Assembly: GCA_030656535.1 (NCBI GenBank)
Contig: JAUSPL010000111.1
Coordinates: 1-14,477, forward strand
Direction of reading: 5' to 3'
Source of the DNA: Gemmobacter sp.
Lineage (GTDB): Bacteria; Pseudomonadota; Alphaproteobacteria; Rhodobacterales; Rhodobacteraceae
Length of the DNA: 14,477 bases
In this document: one piece after another, positions 7,827-14,477 of the stretch
Numbering within the stretch: the first letter of the stretch is position 1
How the letters are laid out: each line of letters starts with the position of its first letter
Translations under genes and position numbers: made by a program
Notes under the pieces: generated by a model
What the model saw: the letters and a program-made list of their open reading frames with translations, nothing else
Database searches by the model: none
Told to the model about the DNA's origin: nothing

Positions 7827-7957
7827 GTCTGCCACAGCAAGATCGGCCGCCGTCATGGTCACGGGAACTTGGCGTGCACTGAGCCGGGCGAATTCGCCTG
7901 ACAGCGCCGCATCTGAAACCATATCATCGGGTCTGTCGTCCCTCTGGCCCGCACCTG

Positions 7958-7988
7958 GCGGCCCGCTTCCCCGGCGGGCCGCATTTTT
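7958..7988 (+). terminator. Rho-independent terminator after the PepSY gene
   Basis: Perfect 9-bp GC stem gcggcccgc (7958-7966) / gcgggccgc (7974-7982), 7-base loop, then ATTTTT (7983-7988). It ends the PepSY transcript about 200 bp after the stop codon and abuts box B directly, so the Asp-rich gene is a separate unit. Confidence 0.9.
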
Positions 7989-8038
7989 CTGACGGCTGGC
8001 TGAAGCAGAAATCGCAGGTCCGTCAGGAAACGATCAGG
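7989..8038 (+). promoter_or_regulatory. Regulator box B upstream of the Asp-rich gene
   Basis: CTGACGGCTGGCTGAA (7989-8004) carries CTGA at 7989 and 8000. TCAGG follows at 8023 and 8034. All four elements fall at the same offsets (1, 12, 35, 46) as in boxes A and C without gaps. The distance to the ATG is 46 bp, which places the right half near an expected -35 region. No strong sigma-70 -10 hexamer is evident, as is common for activator-dependent promoters. Confidence 0.7.
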
Positions 8039-8084
8039 CCGCCGTGCGATTCCCCTGTCATCGGTTCAACCAAAGGAGACACCC

Positions 8085-8447
8085 ATGACCACCCTGCGCG
8101 CCCTTCTTGTAACAACCACGGCGCTGGCCGCACTGGCCACCATTCCGGCCATCGGGGCCGTGCGCGATTCCGGCAATCTTGTAGCCGCCCCGCATGTCCG
8201 GGCGGATACGGATGGCAGTCGCGATGCCGTGTTGACCCTCGCCAGCAGCGATAGCGATGACGACGATGACGACGATGACGACCACGACGACCGCGAGGAT
8301 GACGACGACCGCGAGGATGACGACAAAGTCAAACACAAAGGCAAGGGACGCTCGGGCGTTGCTAATCCTGCACCGGCAGGAACTGTGGCACCGCCCGCCA
8401 ATGGACTGTTTGGCACCGGGCTTGCGCCGCAGGTCAAGGTGAACTGA
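8085..8447 (+). CDS. Secreted aspartate-rich protein, putative metal-binding
   Basis: A 120-residue protein of unrecognised family. Residues 1-25 look like a Sec signal peptide (R5, hydrophobic core, cleavage near AIGA). After a short linker, residues 56-80 are extraordinarily acidic (21 of 25 are D or E, including nine consecutive D at 58-66), interrupted by one His and two Arg. A basic patch KVKHKGKG (81-88) and a Pro/Ala/Gly tail follow. The acidic tract is encoded by tandem DNA repeats. AAGGAG lies 6 bases before the ATG. Such a tract is probably disordered and could bind Ca, Fe or other cations in the periplasm; this is inference from composition only. Regulator box B upstream ties it to the adjoining two-component system. 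Confidence 0.8.
   Translation: MTTLRALLVTTTALAALATIPAIGAVRDSGNLVAAPHVRADTDGSRDAVLTLASSDSDDDDDDDDDHDDREDDDDREDDDKVKHKGKGRSGVANPAPAGTVAPPANGLFGTGLAPQVKVN
8256..8324 (+). repeat. Coding tandem repeats making the Asp-rich tract
   Basis: Three copies of the 9-base unit gatgacgac (8256-8282) are followed by two identical copies of the 18-base unit gaccgcgaggatgacgac (8289-8306, 8307-8324). All unit lengths are multiples of three, so copy-number change would lengthen or shorten the acidic tract without breaking the frame. Confidence 0.9.
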
Positions 8448-8460
8448 CTGGTTCGTCCTA

Positions 8461-8513
8461 TCCCGCCCATGTCCGAGCACTCCATGTCCTGGCAACCGTG
8501 CTCCAGTGGCGGG
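8461..8513 (+). other. Nested hairpin after the Asp-rich gene, possible terminator
   Basis: Outer arms cccgcc (8462-8467) and ggcggg (8508-8513) enclose inner perfect arms gagcac (8475-8480) and gtgctc (8498-8503). It begins 14 bases after the stop codon and precedes box C. There is no T-run, so it is not a canonical intrinsic terminator; it may protect the mRNA 3' end or be chance. Confidence 0.35.
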
Positions 8514-8538
8514 GGACCCAGCACCAGCAGACCGCGGC

Positions 8539-8588
8539 CTGACGCCAAGCTGAACGCAATTCAGCGTACGGGTCAGGCTGGTATCAGG
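8539..8588 (+). promoter_or_regulatory. Regulator box C upstream of the DUF2271-flavoreductase operon
   Basis: CTGACGCCAAGCTGAA (8539-8554) carries CTGA at 8539 and 8550. TCAGG follows at 8573 and 8584. Offsets match boxes A and B exactly. It ends 48 bp before the DUF2271 ATG, so it should drive the five-gene operon starting at 8637. Confidence 0.7.
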
Positions 8589-8636
8589 ATACGGGCGCAA
8601 CGCTTGCCCCAATAGCCGCATCACCGGAGAGATATC

Positions 8637-9107
8637 ATGAAAACACTTTTTGCCGCTCTGGCCGTTTCAACGGCCCTTTTCGTCCCGAGCCTCGCGCTGG
8701 CCCGACCAGTTACACTGACAACGATCATGAGCGCCTATGGCGGTGACGGGGCCTACGTCGCGATCTATGTGACCGATGCGCAGGGGGCCTATCAGGGCAG
8801 CCTGTGGATGGCGGGGGGCAAGTCGAAGTACTATGAGCATCTGAGCGACTGGTACCGCGCCACTGCCGGAAATACGGCTGAGATCAACGGGATCACCGGC
8901 GCCAGCGTGGGCGCGGGCCGTGAGTTGACGGTCACGCTTGACCTCGCCGATGCGCTGTTTGACGCAGGCTATGTGCTGCACATGGACGCCGCGGTTGAAG
9001 ATATGCGCGACAGCCCTTCTGAAGTCGCGGTGCCTCTGACCATTGCGGGGGCAGGGCAGGCAACGCCCGGTCGGCGCTACATCGCCTCTTTCGCTTACGA
9101 CATGTAA
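8637..9107 (+). CDS. DUF2271 periplasmic protein with a flavinylation-like motif
   Basis: A 156-residue protein of the DUF2271 family, known mainly from its association with PepSY flavoreductases and ApbE. Residues 1-22 form a Sec signal peptide (K2, cleavage after LALA). The mature domain is a small beta-rich fold with YVAIYVTDAQGAYQGSLWMAGGKSKYYEHLSDWYRAT. It is followed by NGITGAS (84-90), which resembles the ApbE flavin-attachment consensus D-G-x-S/T-G-A-T/S; the acceptor would be S90, a Ser where Thr is usual, and N replaces the initial D. GGAGAG lies 5 bases before the ATG. It is the first gene of the operon, 10 bp before the flavoreductase. I infer a periplasmic electron carrier receiving electrons from that enzyme; the flavin attachment is not demonstrated. 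Confidence 0.82.
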   Translation: MKTLFAALAVSTALFVPSLALARPVTLTTIMSAYGGDGAYVAIYVTDAQGAYQGSLWMAGGKSKYYEHLSDWYRATAGNTAEINGITGASVGAGRELTVTLDLADALFDAGYVLHMDAAVEDMRDSPSEVAVPLTIAGAGQATPGRRYIASFAYDM

Positions 9108-9117
9108 GGGGGCTGCC

Positions 9118-11325
9118 ATGATCCGTTCCTTGCATCGATGGCCCGGTCTGATTGCTGCACTGTTGCTGGTGGTGCTGGCCCTGTCGGGGGCCGCACTGTC
9201 GGTCTTTCCGGTAATAGAGGCTGCGCGAACCCCTGCACAGGCCGAGGTCGGGCTGAGCGTGGCCACGCTGGCCTCGCGGATCAAGGCGGTCCACCCCGGC
9301 GTCGAGCAGATCCGGCGCGCGCCGTCGGGTGCGATCACCGCCTATTGGTTTGAGGGCGGCATCCCTGGTGCTGCGGTCATCGACCCGGCCACGGGGGCGG
9401 GGGTTGCCAGTGCGGACGCGTCCCCCTTTGAGCGTTGGCTGAAAAACCTGCACCGGTCGCTTTTTCTGGACGATACCGGGCGGATTGTGATGGCGGCAGG
9501 TGCGGCGGCAATGCTGGTGTTGGCGCTGTCGGGCCTGTCATTGGTGGCAAGGCGCGCGGGGGGCTGGCGTAAGGTGCTTGCCCGTCTGAAGGGGCCATTG
9601 GCCGGACGGCTGCATGTGGAAATCGCGCGGATTTCCGTGGCCGGTTTGCTGCTGTCATCGCTGACCGCGCTGTGGATGACGGCGTCGACCTTCGGGTTTG
9701 TGCCCGAGGGTGCCGGTCCGCCGCGGATGCCGGCCGTCAGTGGCCAGACCGGGGTGGCGCTGGCTGACATGCCTGCGCTGCGCGATACGCCGGTCTCGGC
9801 CCTGCGTGACCTGACGTTTCCGGCGCCCGGCGATCTGACCGATGCCTATGCGCTGAAAACCTCTGTGGGCGAAGGCTATCTTGATCAGGGCACGGGCTTG
9901 GTCGTGGCATGGGCCGATACCGGGGCGTGGGAAACCGTGGATGAGACGATCTACATGCTGCACACCGGACGGGGGGCTGCCGTGCTGGGCCTGATCCTGG
10001 GGTTGATGGCGCTTGGCGTGCCCGTCATGGCCGGAACCGGGGTCTGGATGTGGGTGGCCGGGCGACGGGGGCGGCCCCGTCTGGACGGCATTGTGGCCGC
10101 AGGCCAGGCCGACACGATCCTTTTGGTCGGCAGCGAAGGTGGCAGCACATGGGGGTTTGCCGCAACGCTGCAGGCTGCGCTGACAGCCGCCGGTCTGCGC
10201 GTGCATGTGGCACCCATGCAGGCGTTCGCCCCCGACCGCTATTGTCGCGCAAAACGCATTGTTGTGCTGGCGGCCACATACGGTGATGGTGTGGCACCGG
10301 CCTCGGCCAAGGGATTTCTTGACCGGCTTTCCGCGCTGCCCGAAGGCCCGGCCATTCCACTGGCCGTCCTTGGCTTTGGCGATCGCAGCTTCCCGGCGTT
10401 TTGCAGCTATGCGCGCAAAGTAGCTACAGTGGCCAGTGACAAGGGGTGGCCGATGCTGCTGCCTTTGGACACGGTGGACCGCCAGTCGCCGCAGGACTTC
10501 GCGCAGTGGGGTCGCGATCTTGGCGCGGCGGTCGGGGTGCCGTTGGCGTTGAACCACCAGCCGTCAATGCCTTCCAGCGTATCGCTGACGCTGATTTCGC
10601 GCCGCGACTATGGGGGCGACGTGCAGGCGCCTACCGCGATTTTGCGCTTTGCTTTGCCAAGCCGTCCCCTCTGGCACCGTCTGACCGGGCGCGGTCTGGG
10701 GGGCTTTGCTGCGGGTGATCTGCTGGCGATCCTTCCCGATGGATCGCTGATCCCGCGATTTTATTCGCTGGGCTCTGCAGGCAGTGACGGATTTGCCGAG
10801 ATTTGTGTCAGCCGCTTTCCCGGCGGCCTGTGCTCTGGGCAACTGCTCGACCTGGCACCCGGAGATACGGTGCGTGCTTTTATCCGGCGCAATCCCGATT
10901 TCCGGCCCGGGTGGGGGCGCGCACCTGTCATCTTGATCGGGGCCGGGACAGGGATCGGGCCATTGGCAGGCTTTGCACGGGCAAACGCAGCGCACCGCCC
11001 CATGCATCTGTGGTTCGGCGCAAGACATCCGGACAGCGACTTGCTTTATGGCGACGAGATGGCCGCGTGGCTGGCCGACGGTCGGCTTGCCTCGGTCACC
11101 ACGGCATTTTCGCGGACCGCAAAGCGGAGCTATGTTCAGGACGCGCTGCGCCATGATGGTGCGCGGATCGCGCAATTGATCCAGGATGGGGCGCAGGTTC
11201 TGGTCTGCGGGGGGCGTGGCATGGCTGCAGGCGTGACCGAGGCGCTGACCGATATTCTGGCGCCGCACGGTCAGACACCTGCGATCTTGAAAGCGAAGGG
11301 GCGCTATGTCGAAGATGTTTACTGA
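9118..11325 (+). CDS. PepSY_TM-flavodoxin-FNR fusion: membrane NADPH flavoreductase
   Basis: A 735-residue inner-membrane electron-transfer protein. The N-terminal half is a PepSY_TM domain with helices at about 9-31, 123-143, 170-190 and 288-312. Histidines at helix edges (H6, H112 in LHRSLF, H166, H282 in MLHTGR) resemble the haem ligands of PepSY reductases such as FoxB. A flavodoxin-like FMN domain follows (about 332-475: LLVGSEGGSTWG, AATYGDGVAPASA, LGFGDRSF). The C-terminal FAD/NADP-binding module (about 485-735) has RFYSLGS (547-553), GAGTGIGPLAGF (608-619), WFGARHPDSDLLYGDE, VCGGRGMAAGV and a terminal aromatic Y735 stacking on FAD. This is CysJ-like chemistry driving electrons across the membrane. 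ATG 9118 has AAGGGGG upstream; an upstream in-frame extension would run into the DUF2271 gene. Likely acceptors are periplasmic ferric chelates or the DUF2271 protein. Confidence 0.92.
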   Translation: MIRSLHRWPGLIAALLLVVLALSGAALSVFPVIEAARTPAQAEVGLSVATLASRIKAVHPGVEQIRRAPSGAITAYWFEGGIPGAAVIDPATGAGVASADASPFERWLKNLHRSLFLDDTGRIVMAAGAAAMLVLALSGLSLVARRAGGWRKVLARLKGPLAGRLHVEIARISVAGLLLSSLTALWMTASTFGFVPEGAGPPRMPAVSGQTGVALADMPALRDTPVSALRDLTFPAPGDLTDAYALKTSVGEGYLDQGTGLVVAWADTGAWETVDETIYMLHTGRGAAVLGLILGLMALGVPVMAGTGVWMWVAGRRGRPRLDGIVAAGQADTILLVGSEGGSTWGFAATLQAALTAAGLRVHVAPMQAFAPDRYCRAKRIVVLAATYGDGVAPASAKGFLDRLSALPEGPAIPLAVLGFGDRSFPAFCSYARKVATVASDKGWPMLLPLDTVDRQSPQDFAQWGRDLGAAVGVPLALNHQPSMPSSVSLTLISRRDYGGDVQAPTAILRFALPSRPLWHRLTGRGLGGFAAGDLLAILPDGSLIPRFYSLGSAGSDGFAEICVSRFPGGLCSGQLLDLAPGDTVRAFIRRNPDFRPGWGRAPVILIGAGTGIGPLAGFARANAAHRPMHLWFGARHPDSDLLYGDEMAAWLADGRLASVTTAFSRTAKRSYVQDALRHDGARIAQLIQDGAQVLVCGGRGMAAGVTEALTDILAPHGQTPAILKAKGRYVEDVY

Positions 11326-12295
11326 CCTTGTGCGTCACGCACCAAACGGCCCCACCATGGGCACGCGCTGGCAGGCGCTGTTCCACATGCCGCCCGCGTT
11401 CGATATGACCCCGGTTGCGGCGGCGATGCAGGCGGCAGTGACCGAGGTCGATGCCCAGATGTCCACCTGGAAGCCGGACAGCGATCTGATGCGCCTTAAC
11501 GCGTCCCAACCCGATGTCTGGGTCGACGTGCCATCCCGCCTTATGGCGGTGCTGGTCGCCGCACTGGAGATTGGCCGTGCATCGGGCGGGGCGTTTGACA
11601 TCGGCCTGGGCGATGCTGTTGCCGCTTGGGGCTTTGGGCCAGCGCAGGCCAGCGAGGCGGCCATTCGCGCGGCGTTGGCCATCGCTCGCCGCCCGGCGCA
11701 TGATCTGCTGGAGCTTGATCTTGAAAAAGGCAGGGCACGCAAGCACGGTCCATTGACCCTTGATCTGTCGGGCATCGCCAAGGGATACGGCGTGGATCGG
11801 CTGGCCGAGGTGGCGGACTCTTTTGGCATCACGGGCGCGCTGGTTGCCATTGATGGCGAGTTGCGGGCTATCGGTGTTCAGCCGGACGGTGCGCCCTGGA
11901 CCGTCGCCATAGAGCGGCCCGATCATGGGGAAAGGGCGCCGCATTCGATTGTCGCCCTGCAAGATGCCGCCATCGCCACATCCGGCGACTATCGGCATTG
12001 GGTCGAGGTGGGCACGCGCAAGCTGTCGCATACCCTGGACCCCGCGCGCGGCGGCCCCGTTGCAACGGGGCCCGCCTCGGTCACGGTCGTGGCAAAGACC
12101 TGCATGGCCGCGGATGCCTGGGCGACAGCGCTGATGGTGACGGGACGCCTGCAAGGTGCGACACTGGCGCGCAGGCACAATCTGGATGCCCTGTTCATTG
12201 ACCGTGAGGGTGGCCAACTTTGTCAAACGCGCGTCGGACGGCTGTTCGAAGACGTTTCAGCGCCCACCCGGACCCAAAAGGTGAAAGTTTCTTGA
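11306..12295 (+). CDS. apbE: FAD:protein FMN transferase, ApbE family, without signal peptide
   Basis: A 329-residue ApbE-family enzyme, which transfers FMN from FAD to a Thr or Ser of a target protein using Mg. Family segments in order are PTMGTRWQ (16-23), DAQMSTWKPDSDLMRLN (49-65), GGAFDIGLGDAVAAWGFG (94-111), LDLSGIAKGYGVDRLAE (152-168), AIDGELRAIG (181-190), ATSGDYRHW (224-232), SHTLDP (241-246) and AADAWATALMVTG (268-280) with metal/catalytic D270 and T274. There is no N-terminal hydrophobic segment, lipobox or twin-arginine motif, unusual for a family that mostly acts outside the cytoplasm. An upstream in-frame stop just before 11306 excludes a longer form. AAGGGG is 4-5 bases before the ATG. 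It overlaps the flavoreductase gene by 20 bp, indicating translational coupling. The likely target is the DUF2271 protein. Confidence 0.92.
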   Translation: MSKMFTDLVRHAPNGPTMGTRWQALFHMPPAFDMTPVAAAMQAAVTEVDAQMSTWKPDSDLMRLNASQPDVWVDVPSRLMAVLVAALEIGRASGGAFDIGLGDAVAAWGFGPAQASEAAIRAALAIARRPAHDLLELDLEKGRARKHGPLTLDLSGIAKGYGVDRLAEVADSFGITGALVAIDGELRAIGVQPDGAPWTVAIERPDHGERAPHSIVALQDAAIATSGDYRHWVEVGTRKLSHTLDPARGGPVATGPASVTVVAKTCMAADAWATALMVTGRLQGATLARRHNLDALFIDREGGQLCQTRVGRLFEDVSAPTRTQKVKVS

Positions 12296-14190
12296 AACCC
12301 TTGCTGCATGATCGTTTGAATGTTGCCCTGATGGCCATCGCGCTTTTGGGACTGTGTGTCGGTGTGGGCCTGTGGCTCGGCGCGCGGACGGACCTTGCCA
12401 CCTTCGTCTGGACGGCGGGCGTTCTTCCGGTTCTTGCGGCTTTGGTGGTCGAGATCGTGCGCAGCCTTTGGCGGGGTGACGTCGGCCTTGATATCGTGGC
12501 GGCGCTGTCAATGTCGGCAGCGCTGTTGTTTGGCGAGACGTTGGCGGCGGCGGTGGTGGCCCTGATGTATTCGGGCGGCACGTTTCTGGAAAGCTATGCC
12601 CAGGGTCGCGCCCGCCGCGAGATGAGCGATCTGTTGTCTCGCGTGCCGCGGACGGCCACCCGGCATCGCAACGGCGCGCTGGATGAAGTGCCACTGGACG
12701 ACATCGCCCCCGGCGATCTGCTGCTGATCCGGCAAGGCGATGTGGCCCCGAACGATGGCACGGTGGAGAGTGGCGCCGCAATGCTGGACCAGTCGGCATT
12801 GACGGGCGAGTCCATGCCGACCCGTCTGACCAAAGGCAACGATGTCATGAGCGGGTCAACCAATGCGGGCGATGCGTTCGACCTGTGCGTAACCCGGCGG
12901 GCCGCCGACAGCACCTATGCCGGAATCGTCCGGCTGGTCGAGGCGGCGCAGGCGTCAAAGGCCCCGATGGCGCGGCTGGCCGACCGCTGGTCGCTGTTGT
13001 TTCTGGCCGTGACGGTCACGCTGGCCGCAGCCGCGTGGTGGTTCACCGGGGATCCGATCCGCGCCGTGGCGGTTCTGGTCGTGGCAACGCCGTGCCCGCT
13101 GATCCTGGCCGTTCCGGTGGCACTGGTTGCAGGATTGTCGCGGGCGGCCCATTTTGGCGTGCTGATCAAGGGCGCAAAACCGCTGGAGGCGCTGGCGCGG
13201 ATCAAGACGCTGATCCTCGACAAGACAGGCACGCTGACTGATGGGCGGCCGCAGATCGTATCGATCATCACGCTTGGCAAGATGTCCGAGGAGGATATCC
13301 TGCATTTTGCGGCATCGCTGGATCAGGCATCCAAACACCCCATCGCCCAAGCCATCGTCGCGGCGGCGCAGGGGCAGGGGGCCCCTTTGTCGATCCCGCA
13401 AAACGTGGTTGAGACCCCTGGCGAAGGTGTTGCAGGCACCGTCGAGGGGCGGCAGGTCTGGGTTGGGGGCACCGCCTTTGTCGCGGCGCAGGTTGGGGTC
13501 GTCGACGCCGAAATCGCCAATATCACGGCAGGGTCGGTCGTCGTATCGCTGGGCGTTGACGGCAAAGTGATGGGCCACATTGTCATGGCCGATTCACTGC
13601 GTTCGGGCACTGCGGACCTGCTTGCAGGGCTGCGCAGGTTGGGCATCAGCCGCATCCTGCTGGCAACCGGCGACCGCCGTGCGGTGGCTGACGTCATCAC
13701 AGACGGGCTGGGTCTGGACGGGGTCCGCGCTGATCTGACCCCGGATCAGAAGGTTCTGCTGGTGCTGACCGAGCACAAAAGGGGCCCGGTGATGATGGTG
13801 GGCGACGGTGTGAACGACGCGCCAGCCCTTGCCGCCGCAGATGTCGGCGTTGCCATGGGCGCGCGCGGTGCGGCGGCATCCGCCGAGGCGGCGGATGTGG
13901 TGTTGCTTGTCGATGATCTGAACCGTCTGCTGCCGGGCATCGAGATCGCGCAGCGCAGCCGCAAGATCGCACTGGAAAGCGTTGTGGCCGGGATCGGCCT
14001 GTCGATTCTTGGCATGATCGCTGCGGCCTTTGGATATCTGACGCCCGTTCAAGGTGCGCTGTTGCAGGAATTGATCGACGTCGCGGTGATCCTGAACGCG
14101 CTCAGGGCGCTGCGTATCAGGCCAGGTGCTGCGGCCAAGGCTGTAGCGCCACCCCGAATGCTACCCCAATTGAACGGACCAAACACATGA
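12292..14190 (+). CDS. P1B-type metal-transporting ATPase with TPCP motif (P1B-5-like)
   Basis: A 632-residue metal-translocating P-type ATPase of the inner membrane, lacking an N-terminal metal-binding HMA domain. Visible are actuator TGES (171-174), the transmembrane metal motif TPCP (266-269) in place of CPC, phosphorylated D310 in DKTGTLTD, the nucleotide-domain HP dipeptide (349-350) and hinge GDGVNDAP (504-511). The last helices carry QELIDVAVILNALR (592-605). TPCP with a QExxD-type segment is the signature I know for subgroup P1B-5 (Nia-like), linked to nickel and iron efflux. I assign that subgroup by motif recall and the metal by inference. The start is TTG 12292, overlapping the ApbE stop as TTGA, with AAGG about 9 bases upstream. 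An upstream in-frame start at 12220 lies inside apbE and is less likely. Confidence 0.9.
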   Translation: MKPLLHDRLNVALMAIALLGLCVGVGLWLGARTDLATFVWTAGVLPVLAALVVEIVRSLWRGDVGLDIVAALSMSAALLFGETLAAAVVALMYSGGTFLESYAQGRARREMSDLLSRVPRTATRHRNGALDEVPLDDIAPGDLLLIRQGDVAPNDGTVESGAAMLDQSALTGESMPTRLTKGNDVMSGSTNAGDAFDLCVTRRAADSTYAGIVRLVEAAQASKAPMARLADRWSLLFLAVTVTLAAAAWWFTGDPIRAVAVLVVATPCPLILAVPVALVAGLSRAAHFGVLIKGAKPLEALARIKTLILDKTGTLTDGRPQIVSIITLGKMSEEDILHFAASLDQASKHPIAQAIVAAAQGQGAPLSIPQNVVETPGEGVAGTVEGRQVWVGGTAFVAAQVGVVDAEIANITAGSVVVSLGVDGKVMGHIVMADSLRSGTADLLAGLRRLGISRILLATGDRRAVADVITDGLGLDGVRADLTPDQKVLLVLTEHKRGPVMMVGDGVNDAPALAAADVGVAMGARGAAASAEAADVVLLVDDLNRLLPGIEIAQRSRKIALESVVAGIGLSILGMIAAAFGYLTPVQGALLQELIDVAVILNALRALRIRPGAAAKAVAPPRMLPQLNGPNT

Positions 14191-14477
14191 GCAGACTGTC
14201 CCACTCCGAAATCCACATGGTGCATCGCATCGGTTGGCTTCGCGCCGCAGTCCTCGGGGCCAATGACGGGCTTGTCTCGACAGCAAGTCTGGTGGTCGGG
14301 GTTGCTGCTGCAGGTTCAGGCCGCCCCGAGATCCTGATTGCGGGGCTAGCGGGTCTGGTGGCGGGTGCGATGTCGATGGCCGCGGGCGAGTATGTCTCGG
14401 TCAGTTCGCAAACCGATGCCGAACAGGCGGATCTGGCGCGAGAGACAAAGGAGCTGAGAGAGACACCCGAATCCGAG
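14187..14477 (+). CDS. VIT1/CCC1-family metal transporter (5' part, runs off the window)
   Basis: Ninety-seven codons are visible before the window ends; the frame is open at the edge. The translation has the VIT/CCC1 opening: LRAAVLGANDGLVSTASLVVGVAAAG (helix 1, with GANDGLVST) and ILIAGLAGLVAGAMSMAAGEYVSVSSQTDAEQADL (helix 2 and the GEYVSVSSQ family signature). A charged cytoplasmic stretch RETKELRETPESE begins after it, the position of the metal-binding domain in plant VIT1 and bacterial relatives. The ATG overlaps the ATPase stop (ATGA), so it belongs to the same operon. Characterised members move Fe or Mn out of the cytoplasm. Its length and C-terminus are unknown here. Confidence 0.92.
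   Translation, partial: MSRLSHSEIHMVHRIGWLRAAVLGANDGLVSTASLVVGVAAAGSGRPEILIAGLAGLVAGAMSMAAGEYVSVSSQTDAEQADLARETKELRETPESE

Noticed and set aside
9043..9117. N-terminal extension of the flavoreductase
   Set aside because: It would lie inside the DUF2271 gene; ATG 9118 has a strong AAGGGGG site and gives the standard PepSY_TM opening.
11096..12226. 376-codon minus-strand open frame
   Set aside because: Antisense to apbE and the flavoreductase 3' end, composition typical of a shadow frame.

Overview
The window is about 14.5 kb of GC-rich DNA with strong G/C preference at third codon positions. Gene content (a puuA/puuB pair, an OmpR-family two-component system, a PepSY flavoreductase with ApbE) and short ATGA/TTGA gene overlaps suggest an alphaproteobacterium, most likely Rhodobacterales/Roseobacter-like. 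That placement is inference from gene style; there is no rRNA or other marker here.

Left part (1-2892, minus strand): a two-gene operon, puuA then puuB, for the gamma-glutamyl route of putrescine catabolism. It has a candidate dyad operator upstream at 2966-2993. Next comes a gene-poor stretch (about 2900-4135). It holds a frameshifted remnant of a small membrane-protein gene (3520-3905), a perfect 19-bp tandem repeat, and then an AI-2E/PerM-family membrane transporter (4136-5191, plus).

Right part (5335-14477): a redox and metal island controlled by its own two-component system. A QseC/PmrB-like sensor kinase and a QseB/PmrA-like regulator (minus strand, ATGA overlap) are divergent from a small secreted PepSY protein (7483-7758). 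An Asp-rich secreted protein follows (8085-8447), then a tightly packed plus-strand operon: DUF2271 periplasmic protein, PepSY_TM/flavodoxin/FNR membrane flavoreductase, ApbE flavin transferase, TPCP-type P1B metal ATPase, and a VIT/CCC1-family transporter cut by the window edge. Gene junctions overlap by 4-20 bp from the flavoreductase onward.

The main discovery is a 50-bp DNA element present three times without gaps (7380-7429, 7989-8038, 8539-8588). Each copy carries CTGA at positions 1 and 12 and TCAG at positions 35 and 46, with exact dyad symmetry. Each sits 46-53 bp upstream of one of the three plus-strand transcription units; the first also lies 45 bp from the regulator's start codon. 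I infer that it is the regulator's operator and that it ties kinase/regulator, PepSY, the Asp-rich protein and the redox/metal operon into one regulon. The DUF2271 protein carries an NGITGAS motif resembling an ApbE flavinylation site. This suggests an electron path from NAD(P)H through FAD/FMN and the PepSY membrane domain to a flavinylated periplasmic carrier, coupled with metal transport. The metal and the signal are not visible from sequence; iron is the most economical guess.
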